DNA of 64,000 nucleotides from Variovorax ginsengisoli. GTDB taxonomy: Bacteria; Pseudomonadota; Gammaproteobacteria; Burkholderiales; Burkholderiaceae_C. Made by a program: the position numbers and the translations under genes. Positions 28,350-35,825 of the stretch are shown here, piece by piece. Where the stretch lies: NCBI RefSeq assembly GCF_030811835.1, contig NZ_JAUSRO010000008.1, forward strand, positions 211,964 to 275,963, read 5' to 3'. The notes below the pieces were generated by a model. That model was not told where the DNA came from and searched no databases. It saw only the letters and a program-made list of their open reading frames with translations. The stretch's first letter is position 1. Each line of letters begins with the position of its first letter.

Positions 28350-28367
28350 TGTCGTGATTCAACGACA
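28350..28367. promoter_or_regulatory. Candidate GlrR binding site (proximal), TGTC-N10-GACA
   Basis: An exact match to TGTC-N10-GACA, with the inner bases extending the dyad (TGTCGT and ACGACA). The centre is about 105 bp upstream of the -24 element at 28462, a normal distance for a sigma-54 activator, and 67 bp from the distal site. Confidence 0.65.
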
Positions 28368-28461
28368 AAAAGAGGGGGTTGGAGGCGCCGAACACAGCGG
28401 CCGGCTCCCAAAAAACTGAAAAATCTGCGCAAGTTGTTGATGTAGAACGATTTTTCAGGCC

Positions 28462-28476
28462 TGGCACAGGGTTTGC
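28462..28476 (+). promoter_or_regulatory. Sigma-54 promoter upstream of opgH
   Basis: TGGCAC-AGGGT-TTGC matches the RpoN consensus TGGCAC-N5-TTGC exactly, with GG at 28463-28464 and GC at 28475-28476 in the required -24/-12 spacing. Transcription should start near 28488, leaving a leader of about 215 nt before opgH. No terminator with a U-tract is visible between the two, so opgH is the first gene it can drive. A small RNA from the same promoter cannot be excluded. Confidence 0.75.
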
Positions 28477-28487
28477 CCCTGTACAGG

Positions 28488-28702
28488 CATGACAGCACAA
28501 ATCAGCCCCTCTTTCGCGATGCGCCCGCAGCGTGATGGCTTGCGGCAAAAGCAGTTTTCCCTCTCACGGCCCCGTGTCGCGGGACATCCCCTGGCCGCCA
28601 TCGATGCGGCCAACGGCCTCTTTGCAGATTCCGTCTTCAAGCGCCTTCCGGCAATTGGCGACACCCCTTCTTCCCTCAACAAGCAACGTTGGTAATCCCA
28701 CC
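28488..28702 (+). other. Predicted long 5' leader of opgH
   Basis: The stretch between the predicted sigma-54 start and the opgH ATG. It contains no gene that I recognise. The opgH frame stays open upstream to 28532, but the extra residues do not resemble MdoH/OpgH. Short GC-rich dyads are present (for example GGCC-AAC-GGCC near 28607-28617) without a U-run. Confidence 0.35.
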
Positions 28703-30718
28703 ATGAAGCCAAACGATTTCTCCCAGTTGAGCGTCCTCGACGAGGCCGACTTCAGCCATCGCAGCGCGGTGCGTGAAGAGCGCCACCCCAATGCCGTCAC
28801 CGCACCGCCGATCAACCGCGGTTCGATGACACCGCGCCCGTGGCGTGGTTTCTGGAACAGCCTGGGCACCGCTGCCCTGGTCAAGCTCGGCGCTGGCCGT
28901 GACAAGGCTGCGCCCATCAAGACCCGTGGCGACACCGGTCCGGCCCAGCCATGGGAACGTGCTGCCAAGCAGCGCCGCACCGCGTTCATGCTGCTCACGC
29001 TGCTGAGCACGGTGATCGCTTCGACGCTGTTTGCCAGCGTGCAACCCGACTACGACAACGTCTGGCTCGAATACGGCCAGATCGGCCTGTACGGCCTGCT
29101 GTCGGGCTGGGTCGTGACCGGTTTCGTGACCGCGCTCATGGGCTTCTATGTTTCCGTGCGCGGCGACAAGCACGCGCTGTCGGCCAAGCAGGTCGTCGAC
29201 CACCCCATGAACCCCGAAGCACGCACGGCGATCATCATGCCGATCTGCAATGAGGACGTGGCCACGGTGTTCGCCGGCCTGCGCGCCACCTGCGAATCGG
29301 TTGCCGCCACCGGCCATTCGAAGCAGTTCGACGTGTTCGTGCTGTCGGACAGCTACAACCCTGAAACGGCCGCTGCAGAACGCGCCGCATGGGAAGACCT
29401 GCGCGCCGCGCTGGCCACCAGCCCGAACCAGCCGCAGGTCGAGGTGTACTACCGCCTGCGCACCCGCCGCACGCATCGCAAGGCCGGCAACGTGGCCGAC
29501 TTCTGCCGCCGCTGGGGCAAGGACTACCGCTACATGGTCGTGCTTGATGCCGACTCGGTCATGAGCGGCGACTGCCTGACCTCGATGGTCAAGCTGATGG
29601 AAGCCAACCCCACCGCCGGCATCATCCAGACCGCGACGCAGGCCATCGGCCACGTCACCCTGCACGCCCGTGCCCAGCAGTTCGCCTCCCGCGTGACCGG
29701 TCGGCTGTTCACGCTCGGCATGCAGTTCTGGCAGCTCGGCGAGTCCCACTACTGGGGCCACAACGCCATCATCCGCGTTCAGCCTTTCATGGAACATTGC
29801 GCGCTGGCCCCGATCAAGGGCACCGGCGGCATGTCCGGCGGCATCATGTCGCACGACTTCGTCGAAGCCGCGCTGATGCGCCGTGCCGGCTACCACGTGT
29901 GGCTGGTGTCCGACCTGGTCGGCAGCTACGAACAGCAACCGCCGGACCTGCTGGCCGAATTGCAGCGTGACCGCCGCTGGTGCCAGGGCAACCTGCAGAA
30001 CGCCCGCCTGATGGCCGAGCCCGGCATCAACCCGGTGCACCGCGCGATGTTCGTGACCGGCACCATGGCCTATGTGTCTGCGCCGCTGTGGCTCGCCTTC
30101 CTGACGCTGGGCACGGCCCTGTGGCTGAGTGGTTCGAGCCTGGTCTCCAGCTTCAATGTGCTGCCGATGGAGCTCGCCGGCCTGTGGCTGTGGACGCTGT
30201 GCCTGCTGTTCCTGCCCCGCATCCTCGGCGTCGCTGCCGTGTTGATGCGTGGTGAACAGAACCAGTACGGTGGTGTGTGGGGTCTGGCCAAGAGCACGGC
30301 GCTGGAAAGCGCCCTGGCCATCGTGCAAGCCCCGGTCCGCATGCTGGCGCACTCGCTGTTCGTCGTGGTTGCCCTCACCGGCATCAAGCTCGACTGGAAG
30401 TCGCCTCCTCGTGAAGCCAATGCCGTGCCCTGGAAGATCGCTGCATCGCAGCTCGCGCCGATGAGCCTGGTGGTCGCTGCACTGGCTGCAGGCATTGCGA
30501 TGATCGATCCGAGCGCGCTGGTCTGGCTGATGCCTGTGGGTCTGCCGCTGCTGCTGGCGATTCCGCTGACCGTGCTGACCAGCCAGATCGCGCTGGGCAC
30601 CACGCTGCGCGATCGTGGTTTCTTGTTGATTCCCGAGGAATCGCGTTCGCCGGCCGTGCTGCGCCGGGCCTGGATGCACGCGGTGCGCCTGGCGCGTCCT
30701 GCGCTGGCTGCCGCTTGA
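28703..30718 (+). CDS. opgH: Glucans biosynthesis glucosyltransferase H (periplasmic glucan synthesis)
   Basis: An inner-membrane family 2 glycosyltransferase that builds the beta-glucan backbone of osmoregulated periplasmic glucans from UDP-glucose. The 671 residues include about seven membrane segments, the catalytic domain with 'TAIIMPICNED', 'VLDADSVMSGD' (DxD-type) and 'RDRRWCQGNLQN' (QxxRW-like). It is shorter than the E. coli protein (847) at both ends. 'SMTPRPWRGFWNSLG' near residue 41 matches the E. coli N-terminal region, supporting the start at 28703 despite a weak ribosome-binding site. The usual partner opgG is not in the window. Confidence 0.92.
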   Translation: MKPNDFSQLSVLDEADFSHRSAVREERHPNAVTAPPINRGSMTPRPWRGFWNSLGTAALVKLGAGRDKAAPIKTRGDTGPAQPWERAAKQRRTAFMLLTLLSTVIASTLFASVQPDYDNVWLEYGQIGLYGLLSGWVVTGFVTALMGFYVSVRGDKHALSAKQVVDHPMNPEARTAIIMPICNEDVATVFAGLRATCESVAATGHSKQFDVFVLSDSYNPETAAAERAAWEDLRAALATSPNQPQVEVYYRLRTRRTHRKAGNVADFCRRWGKDYRYMVVLDADSVMSGDCLTSMVKLMEANPTAGIIQTATQAIGHVTLHARAQQFASRVTGRLFTLGMQFWQLGESHYWGHNAIIRVQPFMEHCALAPIKGTGGMSGGIMSHDFVEAALMRRAGYHVWLVSDLVGSYEQQPPDLLAELQRDRRWCQGNLQNARLMAEPGINPVHRAMFVTGTMAYVSAPLWLAFLTLGTALWLSGSSLVSSFNVLPMELAGLWLWTLCLLFLPRILGVAAVLMRGEQNQYGGVWGLAKSTALESALAIVQAPVRMLAHSLFVVVALTGIKLDWKSPPREANAVPWKIAASQLAPMSLVVAALAAGIAMIDPSALVWLMPVGLPLLLAIPLTVLTSQIALGTTLRDRGFLLIPEESRSPAVLRRAWMHAVRLARPALAAA

Positions 30719-30730
30719 GTCGGCTCTTCC

Positions 30731-30768
30731 CCCATGAAAAAACCGCCTTCGGGCGGTTTTTTCATGGG
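30731..30768. terminator. Bidirectional intrinsic terminator
   Basis: A perfect 17-bp stem with a TTCG loop: the left arm runs 30731-30747 and the right arm 30752-30768, with six A and six T bases in the stem giving a U-tract in both directions. It closes opgH on the plus strand and the convergent gene ending at 30792 on the minus strand. Confidence 0.93.
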
Positions 30769-30791
30769 CTCGCGGTGGAAGCGCCGCTGAA

Positions 30792-31268
30792 TCAGGCCAC
30801 CCGCGGCTTGAGAATACGAAGCCCGGTCGACGGTGCTGGCCACAGTTGCAGGCGATAGTGGTCGCGCCCCTCGAGCCCATCTTCGGACACCGAATCCAGC
30901 GCCCCGTAGGAGATGCGAACGCGGTAGCTGCCCGGCTCGACGTCGATCCTGGGCGCGTCAGGAAAATAATCCGTGCATCCCGCGATCACGATGCGGCCCG
31001 AGGGCACCTCCAAGGCGCATTCGGCCACGTAGTCCCACGATTCAAAATCCGGATCGGGCTGCGCGCCGGCCACTTCCACCGCCACGGGGACGCTCATGTT
31101 GCGAACCGTCCCGATGCCGATGGTGCCGGGAGGCGCGACCACCAGCAGGCGCTCCACGGCTTCGTCCGTCCAGCACGCGCCGAGATTGCTTTCGGCGGAC
31201 TCGTCCTGAAGGTAGAACTGGAAGTAGTCTGCGAAGACATCGTATTCAAACCGGCGCGGGGTCTTCAT
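30792..31268 (-). CDS. Conserved hypothetical protein, possibly ComJ-like
   Basis: A 158-residue protein without signal or membrane segment, predicted mostly beta ('VAVEVAGAQP', 'GRIVIAGCTD', 'GSYRVRISYG'). The pattern 'CWTDEAVERLL...GTIGIGTVRN...VPVAVEV', followed by a late 'PGSYRV' strand, recalls the ComJ family, whose Bacillus member inhibits the NucA nuclease. I recognise the pattern only loosely, and no nuclease gene is nearby. It starts 14 bp after terC and probably shares its transcript. The start ATG at 31268 was chosen over the much longer open frame, which is a terC shadow. Confidence 0.5.
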   Translation of the reverse strand: MKTPRRFEYDVFADYFQFYLQDESAESNLGACWTDEAVERLLVVAPPGTIGIGTVRNMSVPVAVEVAGAQPDPDFESWDYVAECALEVPSGRIVIAGCTDYFPDAPRIDVEPGSYRVRISYGALDSVSEDGLEGRDHYRLQLWPAPSTGLRILKPRVA

Positions 31269-31282
31269 GGCAAAGCGCCGTT

Positions 31283-32062
31283 TCAGGACGTCTGGCTGCG
31301 CGCGCGCCGTGACAGCATGTTGAGCACTTCCACCAGTGTGGAAAAAGCCATGGCTGCGTAGATGTAACCCTTGGGTACATGCACACCGAAGCCGTCCGCG
31401 ATCAGCACGGCGCCGATCATGAGCAGGAAGCCGAGCGCCAGCATCACGACGGTCGGATTGCGGTTGATGAAATTGGCCAGCGGCTCGGCCGCGATCAGCA
31501 TGACGGTCACGGCCGTGACCACTGCGATCACCATCACCGCTAGGTTGTCGGTCATGCCGACGGCCGTCAGGATGGAATCGACTGAAAACACCATGTCGAG
31601 CAGGACGATCTGGATGAGCACTGACGAGAACGCGATGGTGGCTACCGCTTTGCCGTCCGCCGTGACGATGGCAGGTGTCGGGTCGACATGGTGGTGGATT
31701 TCCTTGGTGGCCTTCCAGATCAGGAACAGGCCGCCGGCAATCAGGATCAGATCGCGCCACGAAAACTGGGTTTCGAAACTCGGCACGCCGGCGGCATCGA
31801 GCGCGCCCTTCAGTCCGAGATCGAAGACCGGCGCCGTGAGACCGACCAGCCACGCGATCATGGACAGCAGCGCGAGGCGCATGACCAGCGCGAGCGAAAT
31901 GCCGATGCGGCGTGCCCGTTTGCGCTGGTGCTCGGGCAGCTTGTTGGACAGGATCGAAATGAAGATGAGGTTGTCGATGCCCAGCACAACCTCCATGATC
32001 ACCAGCGCAATCAGCGCCGCCCAGGCGGTCGGATCCGAGAAAAGGGCTTGAAGACTTTGCAC
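31283..32062 (-). CDS. TerC-family integral membrane protein
   Basis: A 259-residue protein with about seven membrane segments. The two TerC signatures are present: '[15 protein letters not shown]' near the N-terminus and '[16 protein letters not shown]' in the middle; their acidic residues in membrane helices are thought to bind metal ions. Relatives have been linked to tellurite resistance and manganese export. The start is GTG at 32062 with AAGGAA five bases upstream. I looked for a manganese riboswitch in the leader and did not find one. Confidence 0.87.
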   Translation of the reverse strand: MQSLQALFSDPTAWAALIALVIMEVVLGIDNLIFISILSNKLPEHQRKRARRIGISLALVMRLALLSMIAWLVGLTAPVFDLGLKGALDAAGVPSFETQFSWRDLILIAGGLFLIWKATKEIHHHVDPTPAIVTADGKAVATIAFSSVLIQIVLLDMVFSVDSILTAVGMTDNLAVMVIAVVTAVTVMLIAAEPLANFINRNPTVVMLALGFLLMIGAVLIADGFGVHVPKGYIYAAMAFSTLVEVLNMLSRRARSQTS

Positions 32063-32233
32063 GACATTCCTTGGCTGAATCAGTTGGCCCGGATGATGCC
32101 TGCGACCCGCCGGCCACGGCGGATTTCCACTATTTCGGATGGGCCCATTTCATGGGCGCGATCAGGTAAACGCCACCCTCCGGATTGGTGTGAAGGGTGT
32201 CTCGGCCTCGGTGGAGGGAAAAGACAGTTCAGA

Positions 32234-33622
32234 TCAGAAAGGCAGCTTCGGCCCCCCTGGCCCGCCCATGCCCGGCATTCCCTTCATGCCGCCCATCTTC
32301 TTCATCATCTTCATCAGGCCGCCGCCCTTCATCTTCTTCATCATGGTCTGCATCTGCTCGAATTCGTTGAGCAGGCGGTTCACTTCCTGGACCTGCACAC
32401 CCGCGCCAGCGGCAATGCGGCGCTTGCGGGTGGCCTTGAGCAGCTCGGGCTTGCGGCGCTCCAGCGGCGTCATGCTCTGGATGATGCCTTCCTTGCGGCG
32501 GATGTCGCGCTCGGCACGGGTCATGTCGGCCTCGGTCGCCTTGGCGGCCATTTGCTGAGGCAGCTTGTCCATGAGGCTCGAGAGGCCGCCCATCTGCTTC
32601 ATCTGCTGCAACTGGCCAAGGAAATCGTCCAGGTCGAAGCCCGCGCCGCTCTTGACCTTGGCGGCGAGCTTCTGGGCCGCGGCGACGTCGACGCCAGCGG
32701 TGACCTGCTCGACCAGCGCGACGATGTCGCCCATGCCCAGGATGCGGCCGGCATGGCGCTCCGCGTCGAACACCTCCAGCCCGTCGATCTTCTCGCTGGT
32801 GCCGGCGAACTTGATCGGCACGCCGGTGATCTGCCGCACCGACAGCGCCGCACCGCCGCGCGAGTCGCCGTCGGTCTTGGTCAGGATGATGCCGGTCAGC
32901 GGCAGCGCTTCCTTGAAGGCCTTGGCCGTGTTCACCGCATCCTGGCCCTGCATGGCGTCGACGACGAACAGCGTTTCGACCGGTTTGAGTTCGGCGTGCA
33001 GCTGCTTGATTTCGGTCATCAGCACCTCGTCGATCGCCAGGCGGCCGGCGGTGTCGACCAGCAGCACGTCGAAGAAGTGGCGGCGGGCATGGTCGAGCGC
33101 AGCGCGGGCGATGTCCAGCGGCTTCTGGTCGGGGGTGCTCGGGAACCATTCGGCGCCAGCCTGCTTCGTCACCGTCTTGAGCTGTTCGATGGCCGCCGGA
33201 CGGTACACGTCGCCCGAGACGGTCAGCACCTTCTTTTTGCGCTTCTCGATCAGGTGCTTGGCCAGCTTGGCGGTGGTGGTGGTCTTGCCGGCGCCCTGCA
33301 GGCCGGCCATGAGGATCACGGCCGGGGGCTGCGCCACCAGGTTGATGTCGGAGACACCCTCGCCCATGGTGGCGGCGAGTTCGCGGTTGACAATGCCCAC
33401 CAGCGCCTGGCCAGGCTTGAGCGAGCCCAGCACATCCTGGCCGAGCGCCTTGTCCTTGACGCGCGCGATGAAGTCGCGCACCACCGGCAGCGCCACGTCG
33501 GCCTCGAGCAGGGCCATGCGCACCTCGCGCAGCATGTCCTGCACGTTGGCTTCGGTGATGCGGGCCTGGCCGCTCATCGTCTTGACGAGGCGGGAGAATT
33601 TTTCTGTGAGGGCGGTGGCCAT
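32234..33622 (-). CDS. ffh: Signal recognition particle protein Ffh
   Basis: The GTPase and RNA-binding protein of the signal recognition particle; delivers ribosomes making membrane proteins to FtsY. 462 residues with the N domain, G domain ('GLQGAGKT' 107-114, 'DTAGR', 'TKTDG') and the methionine-rich M domain ending 'MKMMKKMGGMKGMPGMGG'. Standard length. It is divergent from ypjD, an arrangement common in beta- and gammaproteobacteria. Confidence 0.97.
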   Translation of the reverse strand: MATALTEKFSRLVKTMSGQARITEANVQDMLREVRMALLEADVALPVVRDFIARVKDKALGQDVLGSLKPGQALVGIVNRELAATMGEGVSDINLVAQPPAVILMAGLQGAGKTTTTAKLAKHLIEKRKKKVLTVSGDVYRPAAIEQLKTVTKQAGAEWFPSTPDQKPLDIARAALDHARRHFFDVLLVDTAGRLAIDEVLMTEIKQLHAELKPVETLFVVDAMQGQDAVNTAKAFKEALPLTGIILTKTDGDSRGGAALSVRQITGVPIKFAGTSEKIDGLEVFDAERHAGRILGMGDIVALVEQVTAGVDVAAAQKLAAKVKSGAGFDLDDFLGQLQQMKQMGGLSSLMDKLPQQMAAKATEADMTRAERDIRRKEGIIQSMTPLERRKPELLKATRKRRIAAGAGVQVQEVNRLLNEFEQMQTMMKKMKGGGLMKMMKKMGGMKGMPGMGGPGGPKLPF

Positions 33623-33711
33623 GAGCGGGATGCCTTTGCCCGCGGTGCGCGGGCCGATGAAACGGGACGCGACACGGCGTGCGCGCGGCCCGGGGGAGAT
33701 AAACTAGCCTG

Positions 33712-34518
33712 ATGATTTTAGCGATCCCCTCTCCACTTGGCGTGGCACTGGGCATCGCCACTGCGGCAGCCTACGGCTTCATCGCTGCCATGGCGTCGCG
33801 GCTGACCCGGCAGACGGCCCAGGGCTTGCTCGCGCTGGCATGGCTGCTGCATGGTCTGGCGCTCGCCTGGGGCCTGACCAGCGGCGTGCCGCATTTCGGT
33901 TTCGCGCCCGCGCTGTCGGTCACGGCCTGGCTGGTGCTGACGGTCTATGCCATTGAAAGCCGCATGTTCCCGCAGTTAGCGGTGCGCCGCGTGCTCGCCG
34001 GGCTGGGCGCAGCCGTCGTGCTGACGGCCATCGTGTTTCCGGGCACGCCGCTGCACGTGAGTGCATCGCCCTGGCTGCCGCTGCACCTGGCGCTGGGCAT
34101 CGCGTCGTACGGGCTGTTCGGCGCGGCCGTGGTTCATGCATGGCTCACCCTTCGCGCCGAAAAGCAGATCCGCCTGGTCGCGGGTCCGCAGACCGGCGTG
34201 CCGCTGCTCACGCTCGAACGCCTGACCTTCCGCTTCGTCACGGCCGGCTTCGTGTTGCTGTCGGCCACGCTCCTGGCGGGCGTGCTGTTCGGCGAGACCC
34301 TCTACGGCACCGCGGCCCGCAACTGGAAGTGGGACCACAAGACCGTGTTCTCGCTGCTCGCCTGGGTCGTCTTTGCCATCCTGCTGATCGGGCGGGCGCG
34401 CTTTGGCTGGCGCGGCCGTACGGCGCGTCGCGTGCTCTACGTGGGCGCGGCGCTGCTGCTGCTGGCCTACGTCGGCTCGCGCTTCGTGCTCGAAGTGCTC
34501 CTGCACCGCGCCGCCTGA
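33712..34518 (+). CDS. YpjD/CcsA-like inner-membrane cytochrome c assembly family protein
   Basis: A 268-residue protein with eight hydrophobic segments of the CcsA/HemX family. The core has 'LPLHLALGIASYGLFGAAVVHAWLTLRAE', a heme-handling-type helix with a conserved His, and 'WKWDHKTVFSLLAWVVFAILL' with a second. YpjD proteins beside ffh are conserved but have no proven function; a true c-type cytochrome maturation role is not shown. It is separated from ffh by an 89-bp divergent promoter region. Confidence 0.85.
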   Translation: MILAIPSPLGVALGIATAAAYGFIAAMASRLTRQTAQGLLALAWLLHGLALAWGLTSGVPHFGFAPALSVTAWLVLTVYAIESRMFPQLAVRRVLAGLGAAVVLTAIVFPGTPLHVSASPWLPLHLALGIASYGLFGAAVVHAWLTLRAEKQIRLVAGPQTGVPLLTLERLTFRFVTAGFVLLSATLLAGVLFGETLYGTAARNWKWDHKTVFSLLAWVVFAILLIGRARFGWRGRTARRVLYVGAALLLLAYVGSRFVLEVLLHRAA

Positions 34519-34560
34519 AGGCTCTACCTCTCCCACCGAGCGTCTCTTGCACGCCTGTCC

Positions 34561-34821
34561 ATGAAATACCTGATCGTCTTCTTCGTCGTTTTCTTCGCGA
34601 TCTGGCACTGGCGCAAGAGCCGGCGAGACGCGTTGCGCGCGCGTCAGGCGGCAGAACCCCGCCCCGCGCCCAAGGCGGTCGGCGCACCGCAGGACATGCT
34701 GCGTTGCGCGCACTGCGGCCTGCATCTGCCTGCCGCCGATGCAGTGCGCGGCGCGCGCGGCGGCATGTACTGCAGCCAGGCCCACCTGCAGGCGGCCGAA
34801 CGCGCCACGCCGCGCACCTGA
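34561..34821 (+). CDS. PP0621-type small zinc-ribbon membrane protein
   Basis: An 86-residue protein: an N-terminal membrane anchor (1-16), a basic linker and a C-terminal 'CAHCGLHLPAADA...GGMYCSQAHL' zinc-binding pattern (Cys-x2-Cys then Cys and His). This matches the PP0621 family, often encoded between ypjD and ampD. No function is known. Confidence 0.8.
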   Translation: MKYLIVFFVVFFAIWHWRKSRRDALRARQAAEPRPAPKAVGAPQDMLRCAHCGLHLPAADAVRGARGGMYCSQAHLQAAERATPRT

Positions 34822-34855
34822 CGCGGTCGTCGCGTTCCTCGCACTGCACGTTGCC

Positions 34856-35461
34856 GTGACCCCGCTTTCTTCACATCCAGCCCGCATCCCGGAGGTCGCT
34901 CTCTGGCACGAAGGCTGGTACCGCGAGGCCCTGCACCTGCCCTCGCCCAACTTCGGCCCGCGGCCGGTCGGCGCGCAGATCGACCTGGTGGTGCTGCATT
35001 CGATCAGCCTGCCGCCGGGCTGCTATGGCGGCGACGAGGTGCAGCGCCTGTTCACCAACCGGCTCGACTGGGATGCGCACCCCTACTTCCAGCAGATCCG
35101 CGGCATCGAGGTATCGGCCCATTTCTTTCTTCGGCGTACAGGCGAACTCTGGCAGTTCGTCAGCTGCGATGCGCGGGCCTGGCATGCCGGGCCGTCGGCC
35201 TGGCGCGGACGCGGCAACTGCAACGACGACTCCATCGGCATCGAACTCGAAGGCTTGGAGGGCGAGCACTTCGAGGATGCGCAGTACGTGGCGCTCGCAC
35301 GCCTGTGTCCTGCGCTGGCAAGCCGCTACCCCCTGCACTTCATCGCCGGGCACGAGCACGTGGCACCGGGGCGCAAGCAGGATCCGGGTCCGGGGTTCGA
35401 CTGGCAGCGGCTTCGCGCCTCGCTGAATTGGGACGCGGCGGCTTTTCCTCCCGGCATGTGA
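34856..35461 (+). CDS. ampD: 1,6-anhydro-N-acetylmuramyl-L-alanine amidase
   Basis: A cytoplasmic zinc amidase that removes the peptide from anhydromuropeptides during wall recycling; its loss derepresses AmpC in many bacteria. Zinc ligands by alignment are H48 ('VVLHSISLPPG'), H166 ('AGHEHVAPGRK') and D176 ('QDPGPGFDW'), with E130 in 'IGIELEG'. 'AWHAGPSAWRGRGNCNDDSIGIE' is typical. No ATG fits the N-terminus, so I use GTG at 34856 (201 residues); the exact start is uncertain. Confidence 0.93.
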   Translation: MTPLSSHPARIPEVALWHEGWYREALHLPSPNFGPRPVGAQIDLVVLHSISLPPGCYGGDEVQRLFTNRLDWDAHPYFQQIRGIEVSAHFFLRRTGELWQFVSCDARAWHAGPSAWRGRGNCNDDSIGIELEGLEGEHFEDAQYVALARLCPALASRYPLHFIAGHEHVAPGRKQDPGPGFDWQRLRASLNWDAAAFPPGM

Positions 35462-35493
35462 AAAACACGGGGCCTCGCTGAAATTTTTCCAAT

Positions 35494-35539
35494 CGATGGG
35501 GCGCAGCCGATGTGGTTACGCAACAGCATCGGCCCATCG
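35494..35539. other. Compound inverted repeat upstream of nrdA
   Basis: An outer stem CGATGG (35494-35499) with CCATCG (35534-35539) encloses an inner stem GCCGATG (35506-35512) with CATCGGC (35527-35533); a 6-base bulge lies on one side and the loop is 14 bases. There is no U-tract, so it is not a typical terminator. It may be the end of the ampD transcript or an RNA element. Confidence 0.4.
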
Positions 35540-35700
35540 GCAGGCGAAATGCAGAGCGAGCAGCCATGCGGCCTGGAAGCCGGAAAGCGCCCGAAACCCG
35601 CATGAAGCTTGGCTTTCACAGGCATGACACAGTACTGACGCGGGCTGGTGTGCAATGGGCCGTCCAGCAGCATTTTTTCCGCTCACCTTCTCGGAACAAA

Positions 35701-35748
35701 ACGCTACATCTAGTGGTTGTGGGCCCTTTTGACCCCAGATATAGTGTG
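35701..35748. promoter_or_regulatory. Tandem NrdR boxes upstream of nrdA
   Basis: Two 16-bp elements resemble the NrdR consensus (ACACWATATATWGTGT): ACGCTACATCTAGTGG at 35701-35716 and CCCCAGATATAGTGTG at 35733-35748. Their centres are 32 bp apart, about three helical turns, the spacing expected for NrdR. They lie 78-125 bp before the nrdA start and predict repression of ribonucleotide reductase by NrdR with ATP/dATP. Confidence 0.7.
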
Positions 35749-35825
35749 CTCCTGGCTCGGCGCTGGCCGCCGAAACGATCGCCGCAATGGCCATCGATCC
35801 TACCGATTTCCCCTTGAGGACCTCC

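Larger units (their letters stand above)
35462..35825. other. nrdA upstream region
   Basis: A 364-bp gap between ampD and nrdA. It contains a compound hairpin (35494-35539) and two NrdR boxes (35701-35748), listed separately. I see no gene in it and no cobalamin-riboswitch features. An upstream in-frame ATG at 35787 exists but lacks a ribosome-binding site. Confidence 0.5.

Noticed and set aside
28532..28702. A longer OpgH N-terminus starting at 28532
   Set aside because: The extra 57 codons do not resemble OpgH, while the residues after 28703 do. The stretch is better explained as a leader behind the sigma-54 promoter.
32063..32233. A manganese (yybP-ykoY) riboswitch before terC
   Set aside because: TerC genes often have one, but the leader lacks the conserved purine-rich loops and paired helices of that motif.
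35462..35700. A cobalamin riboswitch before nrdA
   Set aside because: No B12-box-like sequence is visible, and the gene encodes a class I, B12-independent reductase.
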